64,000 nucleotides of DNA, taken from Bradyrhizobium sp. CB3481. GTDB lineage: Bacteria; Pseudomonadota; Alphaproteobacteria; Rhizobiales; Xanthobacteraceae. Under the pieces are notes generated by a model that saw nothing but the letters and a program-made list of their open reading frames with translations, ran no database searches and was not told where the DNA came from. The position numbers were made by a program, and so were the translations under genes. Of this stretch, positions 36,146 to 45,373 are shown in pieces (positions within the stretch are counted from its first letter, which is position 1; the number at the start of each line of letters is the position of its first letter). The DNA is taken from positions 3,492,501-3,556,500 of the forward strand of contig NZ_CP121647.1 of the NCBI RefSeq assembly GCF_029714305.1, written 5' to 3'.

Positions 36146-37339
36146 ATGCCGCGCTTGGAGATGCAGGGAACGGATATCCCGGACGCTGGACCTGGCGAGG
36201 CGACCAAGACGCTCGGCGCGCTGGCGACCCCGGCCCTCCTGCTCGACAGAGACCGGCTGGATCGCAATCTCACCGGTCTGTCATCTCGCATGGCTGCGCG
36301 AGGTGTCGTGCTGCGTTCCCACATGAAAACCGCGAAATCCATTGACGTCGCCCGACGCGCCTATCGGTCCGAGCCGGGGCCAATCACTGTCTCGACCTTG
36401 GCGGAGGCCGAGTACTTTGCGCGGCACGGTTTCCGGGACATGACCTATGCCGTGGGTCTGGCACCGCATACCGCCGAGAGAGCAATGCGTCTCCGGAGAG
36501 CAGGAATCGACCTCAAGGTGCTGCTCGATTCGCCCGAGCAGGCTACGATGCTCGGCGCGGCTGGTCGCGCAACTGGTGTGACGCCGTCCGCCTTCATCGA
36601 GATCGACTGCGACGGTCACCGCGGCGGGCTGACCGCTGAGGATTCCAAGCTCATCGTCGTCGCGGCCGCCCTGGTTGAGGCGGGCGTCAGGCTCGCCGGC
36701 ATTCTCACCCATGCCGGCGAATCCTACAGCCTCTGTGCGCCCGACGCCCTTGTCGCGGCTGCGGAGAACGAGCGCGCCGTTGCCGTCGCCGCCGCAACGA
36801 GGTTGCGGGCGGCGGGGCATGAGTGTCCAGTCGTAAGCGTCGGCTCGACGCCGACCGCCCATTTCACCGAAGACCTGACTGGCGTTACGGAGATGCGGGC
36901 TGGCGTCTACATGTTCTTCGATCTGGTGATGCTCGGTGTCGGCGTCTGCACCGTCAACGATATCGCGATCTCTGTTCTTGCTACCGTGATCGGCACGAAG
37001 CCGGAGAAAGGCTGGATTCTGGTTGACGCCGGCTGGATGGCCCTGTCGCGCGATCGTGGCACGGCGGCGCAGAGGGTCGATCAGGGTTACGGTCTCGTCT
37101 GCGATGTGTCCGGCAACGTCTATTCCGACCTGATCGTCGCGCAAGCCAGCCAGGAACACGGCATTCTCGCCATCAGGTCCGGATCTGGCGAAGCTTTGCC
37201 GGATCTTCCTATCGGCACGAAGATCAGAATCCTGCCCAATCACGCCTGCGCGACGGCGTCGCAACACGAGCTGTACAATGTCGTCTCTGCCGGCAGCGAC
37301 ACGATCGAAGCACGATGGCCGCGGATGCGCGGCTGGTAG
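36146..37339 (+). CDS. PLP-dependent DSD1/D-threonine aldolase-family enzyme
   Basis: 397 residues. Fold-type III PLP enzyme: TPALLLDRDRLDRNL at the start, SHMKTAKS with the likely PLP lysine (about 61), and a C-terminal NHACATASQHELYNVV block carrying the His/Cys metal pair of D-threonine aldolase, D-serine dehydratase DSD1 and 3-hydroxy-D-aspartate aldolase. The family cleaves beta-hydroxy D-amino acids to glycine plus an aldehyde or glyoxylate, or deaminates D-serine. The neighbouring aldehyde dehydrogenase and DAO oxidase could handle the products. AGGAGA lies just ahead of the ATG. Confidence 0.8.
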   Translation: MPRLEMQGTDIPDAGPGEATKTLGALATPALLLDRDRLDRNLTGLSSRMAARGVVLRSHMKTAKSIDVARRAYRSEPGPITVSTLAEAEYFARHGFRDMTYAVGLAPHTAERAMRLRRAGIDLKVLLDSPEQATMLGAAGRATGVTPSAFIEIDCDGHRGGLTAEDSKLIVVAAALVEAGVRLAGILTHAGESYSLCAPDALVAAAENERAVAVAAATRLRAAGHECPVVSVGSTPTAHFTEDLTGVTEMRAGVYMFFDLVMLGVGVCTVNDIAISVLATVIGTKPEKGWILVDAGWMALSRDRGTAAQRVDQGYGLVCDVSGNVYSDLIVAQASQEHGILAIRSGSGEALPDLPIGTKIRILPNHACATASQHELYNVVSAGSDTIEARWPRMRGW

Positions 37340-37423
37340 GACTGGCCGGCCATTCCCGGCAACCCCGGCCCCCTGGTTCCTGCCGCTGATCGGCGCCTAT
37401 TACCGGATCAAGGATCGCTTCCA

Positions 37424-38887
37424 ATGACCTCGCCCCTTCGACACCTGACAGAAGCCGGATTCCTCGGAAAATTCTACATCGACGGCGAATGGCGGAAGCC
37501 GATCGGATCAGTCGTGGCCGCAGCAACCGTCGTCAATCCGGCGACGGAGCAGCCGATCGCCGACGTCGCGCTCGGCGATGACGATGATGTGGACTGCGCG
37601 ATCGCAGCCGCCAGGCGAGCCTTCGCCGGCTGGTCCATGACACCGCCTGCTGAGAGAGCGGCGCTGCTCGACCGGATGCACGCTTTGCTCCTTGAGCGTC
37701 TGGAGCTGTTCGCGCAGGCGCTTACCTGCGAGATGGGAGCTGCGATCACCTATGCGCGCCGCGCTCAGGTGCCGTTGGCCGCCGAACATATCCGCGTCGC
37801 CCGCGACAATCTCGCGAATTATCCGTTCATCGCCGCGCGCGGCAGCACCGCGATCATGCGCGAGGCAATCGGCGTCTGCGGCCTCATCACGCCGTGGAAC
37901 TGGCCTCTCTACCAGATCACCGCCAAGGTCGGTCCGGCGCTCGCGGCTGGCTGCACGGTGGTGTTGAAGCCTAGCGAGCTGTCGCCGCTGAGTGCGTTGC
38001 TGTTCGCTGAGGTGATGGACGACGCCGGCTGTCCGCCCGGCGTATTCAATCTCGTCAATGGGACAGGTCCAATCGTGGGTGCCGCTCTGGCATCGCATCC
38101 GCAGGTCGACATGATCTCGATCACCGGCTCGACGAGGGCCGGCGTTCTCGTCGCGCAAGCGGCGGCGCCCACGGTCAAGCGCGTCGCCCAGGAGCTCGGC
38201 GGAAAATCGCCGAACATCATCTTGCCGGACGCCGATCTCAGCCGTGCCGTTCCGCTCGGCGTCGGCGCCGCCTTCCGCAATCTCGGCCAATCCTGCAGCG
38301 CGCCGACGCGCATGCTCGTGTCTCGCTCACACATGGAAGAGGTCGAGACTTTGGCGGCAGCGGCCGCTTCGGAACTGATGGTCGGCGATCCCCTTGCCGA
38401 AAGCACGACCCATGGCCCGATCGCTAACCGGCCGCAGTTCGAGCGCGTGCAGACCATGATCGGCGTCGGCCTGGAAGAAGGCGCCAAGCTCGTCATCGGC
38501 GGGCCGGGGCGGCCCGGCGACCTTCAGATTGGCTTCTATGCGCAGCCGACCATTTTCTCGAACGTCCGTCCCGACATGAGAATCGCGCAGGAGGAGATCT
38601 TCGGCCCGGTGCTGTCGATCATTCCCTACGACACTGTGGACGAGGCGATCGCGATCGCCAATGACACCGTCTACGGTCTCGGCGCCCATGTGCAGGGCAC
38701 TGATATGGAGAGGGTCCGGACAATCGCCGGGCGGATCCAGTCGGGTCAAGTGCATCTTAATTATCCCGACTGGGACCCCAACGCACCTTTCGGCGGCTAC
38801 AAGCGCTCCGGCAACGGTCGCGAATACGGCCTCGAGGGCATGGAGGAGTATCTCGAGACCAAGGCCGTCCTCGGATTTTACCGATGA
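37424..38887 (+). CDS. Aldehyde dehydrogenase family protein
   Basis: 487 residues. ALDH signatures in order: VCGLITPWNWPLYQITAKVGPALAAGCTVVLKPSE, ITGSTRAGVLVAQ, VAQELGGKSPNII (general base Glu) and NLGQSCSAPTRML (catalytic Cys about 291). NAD-dependent oxidation of an aldehyde to the acid is expected. It lies between the aldolase-like gene and a DAO oxidase, so it may oxidise the aldehyde those enzymes release. Substrate class cannot be fixed by sequence; the GabD-like ALDH at 21856 is a second, diverged copy in the island. Confidence 0.88.
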   Translation: MTSPLRHLTEAGFLGKFYIDGEWRKPIGSVVAAATVVNPATEQPIADVALGDDDDVDCAIAAARRAFAGWSMTPPAERAALLDRMHALLLERLELFAQALTCEMGAAITYARRAQVPLAAEHIRVARDNLANYPFIAARGSTAIMREAIGVCGLITPWNWPLYQITAKVGPALAAGCTVVLKPSELSPLSALLFAEVMDDAGCPPGVFNLVNGTGPIVGAALASHPQVDMISITGSTRAGVLVAQAAAPTVKRVAQELGGKSPNIILPDADLSRAVPLGVGAAFRNLGQSCSAPTRMLVSRSHMEEVETLAAAAASELMVGDPLAESTTHGPIANRPQFERVQTMIGVGLEEGAKLVIGGPGRPGDLQIGFYAQPTIFSNVRPDMRIAQEEIFGPVLSIIPYDTVDEAIAIANDTVYGLGAHVQGTDMERVRTIAGRIQSGQVHLNYPDWDPNAPFGGYKRSGNGREYGLEGMEEYLETKAVLGFYR

Positions 38888-39057
38888 ATGCTGCGGTAAC
38901 GTCGGGCTTGAGCAGCTTCGTTCAATCAAGCGGCCAAAAACCCGAACATCTTGCGAAGTCCTAGATGATTTCAGCACATTCTATCGCGCGCAGGATGCGA
39001 TGAAGGGCTGATCGGAAGTTTGCTTCCGCATTCCTGGCAGCCGAGGGTCGTTGGAAC

Positions 39058-40380
39058 ATGTCGCCCCACGTCGAGCGCATTCACAGCGATGAGCGTCTTC
39101 CGGCCGCGGCCGACGTCGTTATCGTCGGCGGCGGCATCCTCGGCTCTACCGCCGCCTATTACCTGGCGAAGCGCCGCCTCTCTGTGGCGCTCCTCGAGAA
39201 GGGCCACATCGCCTGTGAACAATCGAGCCGAAACTGGGGTTGGTGCCGCCAGCAGAACCGCGACCGGCGCGAACTGCCGCTCTCGGTGATCTCCATGCGG
39301 CTGTGGGACGAACTCACGCGCGATATTAATCGGGACCTCGGCTTTCGACGCTGCGGTCTCGTCTATGCGACACACGACGAGGCTGTGCTCGCCGGCTGGG
39401 AACGGTGGCGCGAGGTCGCCAGGGAATACGACGTCGACACCCGCATGCTGAGCCGGGCGGAGGTGGCCGAGCGCGTCCCCGAAGCGCGCGACAAATGGGT
39501 CGGCGGGACCTATTCGGAGCGGGACGGTAAGGCTGAACCTGCGCTCGCCGCGCCGGCGATCGCCGATGCGGCCAGAGTTCTGGGCGCCACGATCCACCAG
39601 GGTTGCGCCGCGCGGGCGTTCGACTCGGCCAATGGCAAGATTGCGGGCGTACACACGGAAAAGGGCTATATCAGAACCAGCGCGGTGCTGTGCGCCGCCG
39701 GCGCCTGGTCCTCGCGCTTCCTTCGGCCGCTCGGGATCAGTTTCCCCCAAGCGAGCATCCGGCAGACCGCGCTGCGTTCTACCCCGACAATCAACATAGG
39801 CGAGGCGGTCTCCACACCCTACTGCACGATCACGCGCCGACTGGACGGCAGCTACACGCTCGCGATCAGCGGCAAGGCGAACCTCGAAATTACGCCTCAG
39901 GCTATCAGATATAGCCGGGAATTCATGCCGCAATTCTTGCGTCGCCTAAAGAACGTCAGGCTCGGCGTCGGCCAATCGTTCGTTTCGGGGCCGGATTCAA
40001 TGCCGGCGTTGCTGAGCAACGACGATCGGATCTTCGAACAGAATCGCGTGCTGGATCCTCCGCCGTTGAATTGGCTGGTGAGCCAAGTGGTGGAGAGTGT
40101 CCGGAAAACCTTTCCCCAACTCGGCGAGCTAGAGATCGATAGCGCCTGGGGCGGCTTCGTCGATTGCACGCCGGACGCAGTGCCTGTGGTATCGCAGGTG
40201 GAACGGGTGAAAGGCCTGGTTCTCGCGGCGGGCTGCTCGGGTCACGGCTTCGGTTTGGGCCCGGGGCTCGGCTATCTGGCCGCAGAGCTTGTCGTCAACG
40301 ATACGCCTTGCGTTGATCCCACACCATTCCGGCTGTCGCGTCTCGTCGACGGCTCGAAGCTGGACATCGCCGCCATCTGA
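39058..40380 (+). CDS. FAD-dependent oxidoreductase (DAO family, paralogue of 26433)
   Basis: 440 residues. FAD fold ADVVIVGGGILGSTAAYYLAKRRLSVALLEKG, then SSRNWGWCRQQNRDRRELP. The latter is the same unusual flavin-proximal motif as in the gene at 26433, followed by similar FRRCGLVYA and GCSGHGFGLGPGLG blocks. The DAO fold suggests oxidation of an N-substituted or D-amino acid. It starts 170 bp after the aldehyde dehydrogenase and ends before a hairpin terminator about 220 bp downstream. The island thus carries two closely related oxidases of this subtype. Confidence 0.82.
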   Translation: MSPHVERIHSDERLPAAADVVIVGGGILGSTAAYYLAKRRLSVALLEKGHIACEQSSRNWGWCRQQNRDRRELPLSVISMRLWDELTRDINRDLGFRRCGLVYATHDEAVLAGWERWREVAREYDVDTRMLSRAEVAERVPEARDKWVGGTYSERDGKAEPALAAPAIADAARVLGATIHQGCAARAFDSANGKIAGVHTEKGYIRTSAVLCAAGAWSSRFLRPLGISFPQASIRQTALRSTPTINIGEAVSTPYCTITRRLDGSYTLAISGKANLEITPQAIRYSREFMPQFLRRLKNVRLGVGQSFVSGPDSMPALLSNDDRIFEQNRVLDPPPLNWLVSQVVESVRKTFPQLGELEIDSAWGGFVDCTPDAVPVVSQVERVKGLVLAAGCSGHGFGLGPGLGYLAAELVVNDTPCVDPTPFRLSRLVDGSKLDIAAI

Positions 40381-40704
40381 AGATCGAGCCGGAAGTCATC
40401 CCTGACGCGTACCGTGGCGAGCAAAGGATTCGGAACTGTGCTCGAAGATCCTCATCTGCGTGCGGGACGTAATGTTCATCGCAGACGGCTACTTTCAAGG
40501 CCCGCGGCCGAGAGTCTCTGTCTGCCATGCTCCCGATCGAACAGGTCGCGGCCTGATCGCGATTTAGCAGTCCTTAAGGGGCGTTTCCTCCCCAACTTGA
40601 GCCACTCCTTCGGAGTGGCTCTTTCTATATGGACAAGACGATTTGGCTGATCGAGGTGCATCGGTCGAAGACCCACCGCTTGGAAAACATCGCCAACTCG
40701 CCGG
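40381..40704. other. Intergenic region with terminator
   Basis: 324 bp with no gene. It holds the transcription terminator at 40599-40624 for the upstream DAO gene. Confidence 0.5.
40599..40624 (+). terminator. Rho-independent terminator
   Basis: Perfect 10-bp stem GAGCCACTCC/GGAGTGGCTC with a TTC loop, followed by TTT. It ends the plus-strand catabolic run. Confidence 0.75.
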
Positions 40705-42148
40705 CTATGGTTCAACGGCAGACTTCTCTCCCAATGGGCAAACGATCGCGCCGGCGTTCATGATGTCCGCCGGATCAAAGGCGGTCTTGATCCGGCGCAT
40801 CGCCGCGATACGCCCAACGTCACTGTACCGCTCCAGAAGGTGCTTCTTGAACCGACCGACGCCATGCTCCGCGCTGAACGTGCCGCCGAGCGCCGCCGCC
40901 GTGTCGTAGAGTTGCAGCGACAGGCTGCTTTCGATCCGTTTGGTGAACTCCATCCGGTCGACGTCGGGCGGAACGAGCACGTTGTAGTGCAGATTGCCGT
41001 CGCCGACGTGTCCGTAGACGGACAGCTCAAGGTCGGCGTCGTATGACCGCACCTGCGAGTCGGCTAAATCCAGAAAGCGCTGAATGGCGGAAAGCGGTAC
41101 GGAAATGTCGTGCTTGACCCCCATTCCGGCGCTTCTCGCCCTCGGGGATCGTCTCGCGGACCCGCCACATCGCAGTCCGCTGCGATCCGCTCTGGGCCAG
41201 AAAGGCGTCCTCGATCCATCCGGCCTCGATGGCCTCGGCCAGAACGGCTTCCATCAGTTCGTCGAGATCGAGATGGCGCGAGGAAGAGGCGAACTCGGCG
41301 AGTACGGCGCCTCCCGAGCCGGGGCGGACCGAGGGCGGGCTGGTCATAGCTTCGGTCGCGAGGGCGATCGATCGGGCCGTCATGAATTCGAACGTGTTCA
41401 GCAGCTCCGCGGATTCGCGACGGACCAGGGCGAGAAGCTCGGCGAGCGGCGCGCCACTAGAGAGCTTGAGCCAGGCGGTCGTGCGGCGGGTCGGCATGGG
41501 CGCGAGACGCAATACCGCGCCAGTGACGATGCCCAGAGTTCCTTCGCTTCCGACGAAGCACTGCTTGATGTCGTAACCCGTATTATTCTTCCGCAGTTTG
41601 CGCATGTCCGAAACCACGGTGCCGTCCGACAGGACCGCCTCGATCCCGAGCAGCAGATCGCGAGTCATCCCGTACCTAACGACTGACAGCCCGCCAGCGT
41701 TCGTCCCGATGTTGCCGCCGATCCGGCAACTGCCTTCCGCGCCGAGGCTGAGCGGCAACAGAAGCCCGGCCGTTGCCGCAGCGTCCTGTACATTTTTCAG
41801 GATGGCGCCAGCGTCAACAGAGATGCTCATGGAGACGGGATCGAGCTCGCGGATTTTGTCCATTCGCTCGAGGCTTACGATGATCTGCCGTCCGGAAGCG
41901 TCCGGCGTCGCACCGCCGCAGTAGCTGGTATTGCCGCCCTGCGGAACGACACCGATGCCTAGTCGCCCCGCCAACCGCACGACAGCGACGACCTGCTCCG
42001 TCGTCGCCGGCCTCAATACGGCAAGCGTGGACCCTGTGAAGAGCTGGCGTTGATCTGTCGTATATGCGGCTATCCGCTCCGGATCATCAACGACGCCTCC
42101 GCAGTCCAGGAGATTCCGAAAGGCGTGAACATGTTGCAGGTGGGACAT
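40705..42148 (-). pseudogene. FAD-linked oxidase (GlcD/D-lactate dehydrogenase type), frameshifted
   Basis: The N-terminal 340 residues (FAD-binding 4: GIGVVPQGGNTSYCGGA, GSCRIGGNIGTNAGGLSVVRYG, VGSEGTLGIVTGAVLRLAPMP) read in one frame and the C-terminal 130 (GVKHDISVPLSAIQRFL, YGHVGDGNLHYNVLVP, GGTFSAEHGVGRFKK) in another. The break is at a C5 run (41118-41122); removing one base joins the frames to 480 residues. This family oxidises 2-hydroxyacids such as glycolate or D-lactate. Both parts are conserved. It may be an inactivated glycolate-type oxidase, a real sequencing homopolymer error, or a programmed shift. Confidence 0.82.
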
Positions 42149-42386
42149 GCTTTAGTTTCCGATTGGCATCGGATCATCTTTGCGCGTTTGTTCCGCATTG
42201 CTTGCTGTTCGGTGCTCATTCCGAAGAGATCAATGCCGAAACGTCGTCATGTTCGGCAGTTTGCGCCGCAGGCGAACTTTGGAGGCTCTACGGCTACCTG
42301 TTCCGGAGCGAGTTCGGTTCATTCGTGGACCAGTGGACTCTCTTCGGCATCGGGTTGGGCCGAAAAGGCGAATCCATCCCGCAAGC

Positions 42387-43325
42387 TCAGTAGCAGGCAG
42401 ACATCAATCCAAGTCGCGGATATTGCCGGTCGATTGCAGTCACTTCGTTTCGCATCTGTATGATGATCCAATCCCGGATCTCGGCGGCAATGGGCCGCAT
42501 GGACCGGTTGCGGGGCGGCAAGAACTCGCAGAAGCGTCGCGTGGTGGCCAGTGTATCGGAGGCCGGCACCAGTGCGCCAGTCAAAAGCCAATGCGAGGTC
42601 ACCGTCAGCCAGCCGAGCGCGATGCCCTGGCCGAGCAGGGCGGCCTGCACCACCACGGCATAATCGGTGAAGCTCAACCCCTTGGCCACGCCGCGGCGCC
42701 CGGTCAGAAGCGATGCGTAATCCGCGGCCCAGTCACCCGGCGTCTCGGCGAGACGGATGATGGTGTTGCCCTCAGCGGGATCGGTCTCCCCGAGATAGCC
42801 AGGGCTGCACATCGGGAGCATGACCTCCTTCATCACCAGCGTGCCGCCGGACGACGGCTCGTCGCGATCGCGGAAGCGCATGCCGAGATCGACATTCTCC
42901 ACCGGTCCGCGCAACGCGCCGGAGATGAGTTGGAAGCGGAGGTCGACTTGCGGAAACTGCTTCTGCAGCTTGTCGATGCGCGGCATCAGCCAGTGCGTGG
43001 TGAAGGCGGAGGAGACCGACAGCGTCACCGTCTCGGTGCCCTTGCGGCGGCGCTCGATCTCGACGAGCCCGCTCTCGATGCTGCGGAAGCCTTCCAGCAC
43101 CCGGCGATAGAGCAGCTCGCCTTCCTCGGTGAGCACGGCGCGGCCCGCCTTGCGATCGAACAGGCGAACGCCGAGATGCTCCTCGAGCTGGCCGAGCATG
43201 CGGCTCACCGCCGGCTGCGTGACGTTCAGTTCTGCGGCGGCGGCGGTGAAGCTGCCGTTGCGCGCCGCTGCGTCGAAGACGAACAGGGCATTACTCGAAG
43301 GAAGCATCCGGCGCAGCTCGGGCAT
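42387..43325 (-). CDS. LysR-family transcriptional regulator (GcvA type)
   Basis: 312 residues. N-terminal HTH (ALFVFDAAARNGSFTAAAAELNVTQPAVSRMLGQLEEHLGVRLF) followed by the LysR effector domain with VSSAFTTHWLMPRIDKLQKQFP. The sequence is closest to the GcvA-like branch that controls glycine or amino-acid catabolism. It is divergent from the polyamine-type ABC operon (43488 on), whose promoter region contains a TTGGCAA-N10-TTGCCAA site, so this regulator probably controls that operon. Confidence 0.88.
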   Translation of the reverse strand: MPELRRMLPSSNALFVFDAAARNGSFTAAAAELNVTQPAVSRMLGQLEEHLGVRLFDRKAGRAVLTEEGELLYRRVLEGFRSIESGLVEIERRRKGTETVTLSVSSAFTTHWLMPRIDKLQKQFPQVDLRFQLISGALRGPVENVDLGMRFRDRDEPSSGGTLVMKEVMLPMCSPGYLGETDPAEGNTIIRLAETPGDWAADYASLLTGRRGVAKGLSFTDYAVVVQAALLGQGIALGWLTVTSHWLLTGALVPASDTLATTRRFCEFLPPRNRSMRPIAAEIRDWIIIQMRNEVTAIDRQYPRLGLMSACY

Positions 43326-43353
43326 AACGCCATGTTATGAGCGCGGTGAGAAT

Positions 43354-43377
43354 TTGGCAATTGCCGAGTTTTGCCAA
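43354..43377. promoter_or_regulatory. TTGGCAA-N10-TTGCCAA inverted repeat (probable LysR site)
   Basis: Perfect 7-bp arms at 43354-43360 and 43371-43377 between the LysR gene (start 43325) and the ABC operon. A 10-bp palindrome GGCAATTGCC overlaps the left arm. This is a good operator candidate for the divergent LysR protein. Confidence 0.55.
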
Positions 43378-43487
43378 GTCTGGTGTCATTAACGTGACAG
43401 CCTAAAGACAGGGCTCGCGAGCGAAGAGTTGGTGCGGCGCACCCTCGATCCGCGATTGGTCAATGTCCCTGTCTATAAAGCAGGCTT

Positions 43488-44618
43488 ATGGCGTGCAGTG
43501 AGGCACGCCAGCTAGGGACATGGCGAGGTCGATCGTTGGGCAAGCGAGCGGAAAGCGTCGAGATCAGGTCAGCCAGCAAGGCCTATGGCGCCGTTCGCGC
43601 CCTCGACGACGTTTCGCTCAATGTCGGCGCCGGTGAGTTCGTCTCGCTGCTCGGCCCCTCCGGCTCCGGCAAGACCACGCTGCTCGGCATTCTCGGCGGC
43701 TTCATCCTGCCGACGTCGGGCACCATTCACTTCGGCGGCCGCGACGTCACCTGGATGCCGCCGCACAAGCGCGATATCGGCGTGGTATTCCAGAACTACG
43801 CGCTGTTCCCGCATATGAGCGTCGGCGAGAACGTCGCCTTTCCCCTTCGCGCGCGGCGCCTGCCGAAATCCTCGTGGCCGGAGAAGGTGCGCGCGGCGCT
43901 CAGCATGGTCGGCCTCGCCGGCTATGAGGCGCGTGGCATCGCACAGCTCTCCGGCGGCCAGCGCCAGCGCGTGGCCCTCGCACGCGCCATGATCTTTGAG
44001 CCGCGCCTGATCCTGATGGACGAGCCGCTCTCCGCGCTCGACAAGCAACTGCGCGAATCCATGCAGATCGAGCTGCGCGCGCTGCACAAGCGTATCGGCG
44101 CCACCATTATTTACGTCACCCATGATCAGCGCGAGGCGCTGACCATGAGCGACCGCGTCGCCGTCATGAAGGATGGCCGGCTGATCCAGATCGACGAGCC
44201 GGCGCGGCTGCACGATCATCCGGCCGATTCTTTCGTCGCCAGCTTCATCGGGGAAGCGACGATGCTGCCGGTCCGCCGCGTCGATGCCTCAAGCGTCGCG
44301 CTCGGCAATGCCTTGCTGCGCAGCGCACGCGCCATTCCCGATGGCGATGACCTGATGCTGGCCGTGCACAGCGAGAAGCTGCTGATCGACGACGGCGCGC
44401 AGGATGCCGTCTGCAACCGGCTGACCGGGACCGTCACCGACATCGTCTACCAGGGCGAGAGCCTGCGCATTTTCCTCGCGCTCGCCGACGGCATCGCGCT
44501 CAGCCTGCGCCAGCCGAGCTACCACCAGGCCTATCACCGCATTCCGCCACTCGGCGGCAGCCTCACCGTCACGCTCCACCCCGAGGACACGATTGTCGTC
44601 CCCAGGGTGGGGGACTGA
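43488..44618 (+). CDS. Polyamine-type ABC transporter ATPase (PotA-like)
   Basis: 376 residues from the ATG at 43488; a TTG at 43536 just before VEIRSASKAYG could be the start. Walker A GPSGSGKTT, a Q-loop in VFQNYALFPHMSV, signature [14 protein letters not shown], Walker B LILMDEPLSALD, then a C-terminal TOBE-type domain. This resembles PotA/PotG ATPases of spermidine/putrescine uptake. It leads a run that includes a HAD protein, an oxidase, the binding protein and both permeases, all on the plus strand and nearly contiguous. Confidence 0.88.
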   Translation: MACSEARQLGTWRGRSLGKRAESVEIRSASKAYGAVRALDDVSLNVGAGEFVSLLGPSGSGKTTLLGILGGFILPTSGTIHFGGRDVTWMPPHKRDIGVVFQNYALFPHMSVGENVAFPLRARRLPKSSWPEKVRAALSMVGLAGYEARGIAQLSGGQRQRVALARAMIFEPRLILMDEPLSALDKQLRESMQIELRALHKRIGATIIYVTHDQREALTMSDRVAVMKDGRLIQIDEPARLHDHPADSFVASFIGEATMLPVRRVDASSVALGNALLRSARAIPDGDDLMLAVHSEKLLIDDGAQDAVCNRLTGTVTDIVYQGESLRIFLALADGIALSLRQPSYHQAYHRIPPLGGSLTVTLHPEDTIVVPRVGD

Positions 44619-44653
44619 ACAAAAGCCTCATCCAACCCGAGAGAAGAAACGAC

Positions 44654-45370
44654 ATGTCGACCCAAGCCGCGTTCAGCAATTTCAAGGTCCTCACCTTCGA
44701 CGTCGTCGGCACCTTAATCGATTTCGAGACCGGCGTGCTCTCCGCGGTGCGCAGGATCTCGGGCAAGACGCCGGCCGAGCTCAGCGACGAGCAGATCTTC
44801 GAGCCTTACAAGCGCGGCCGCGACAAGCACTATGAGCGCTCCAGCGAGGCGATGTTCCACGTCTATCGCCATCTCGCCACGGAGCTAGGGCTACCCGCCG
44901 ACGACGCTGCCTGCGATATGTTCCAGCTTTCGGTGCTGCGCTGGGGGCCGTTCGCGGATTCGGTCGAGGCGCTGAAACGCCTGCGCACAAAGTTCCGCCT
45001 GGTCGCGATGACCAATGCCGACCGCGTCGCGCTGTCCTGCTACGCGCACGCGCTCGGCAATCCCTTCGACGACACCGTCTGCGCCGACGATACCGGCGTG
45101 GCAAAACCCAATCCGGAATTCTTCGCCTACAACAAGGGCCGCCAGTCAGCCTTCGGCTACAAGCAGTCCGATATCCTGCACGTCGCGCAGAGCCAGTATC
45201 ACGACATCGGGATCGCGCGGAAGCTCGGCTACAAGGTGTGCTGGATCGAGCGCCGTCAGGGCATCGCCGGCTTCGGCGGCACGCCGGCGGTGGAGACGCT
45301 GACCAAGCCGGACTTCCATTTCCCGACGCTGAAGGCGCTTGCCGACACTGCGATCGGTCCGGCGGCGTAA
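44654..45370 (+). CDS. Haloacid dehalogenase type II-like hydrolase (paralogue)
   Basis: 238 residues. HAD motifs: LTFDVVGTLIDFE (Asp about 16), VAMTNADR (Thr replaces the usual Ser in motif II), GVAKPNPEFFAYN (lysine) and HVAQSQYHDIGIARKLG (Asp). It falls in the type II haloacid dehalogenase branch, whose members often act on non-halogenated substrates. It is inserted between the ABC ATPase and a DAO oxidase, 35 bp and 3 bp from its neighbours. The same combination with a transporter suggests a substrate-processing enzyme in one catabolic operon. Confidence 0.82.
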   Translation: MSTQAAFSNFKVLTFDVVGTLIDFETGVLSAVRRISGKTPAELSDEQIFEPYKRGRDKHYERSSEAMFHVYRHLATELGLPADDAACDMFQLSVLRWGPFADSVEALKRLRTKFRLVAMTNADRVALSCYAHALGNPFDDTVCADDTGVAKPNPEFFAYNKGRQSAFGYKQSDILHVAQSQYHDIGIARKLGYKVCWIERRQGIAGFGGTPAVETLTKPDFHFPTLKALADTAIGPAA

Positions 45371-45373
45371 CGG

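Noticed and set aside
42180..43340. 386-residue plus-strand frame
   Set aside because: Antisense to the LysR gene at 42387, which has a clear HTH.
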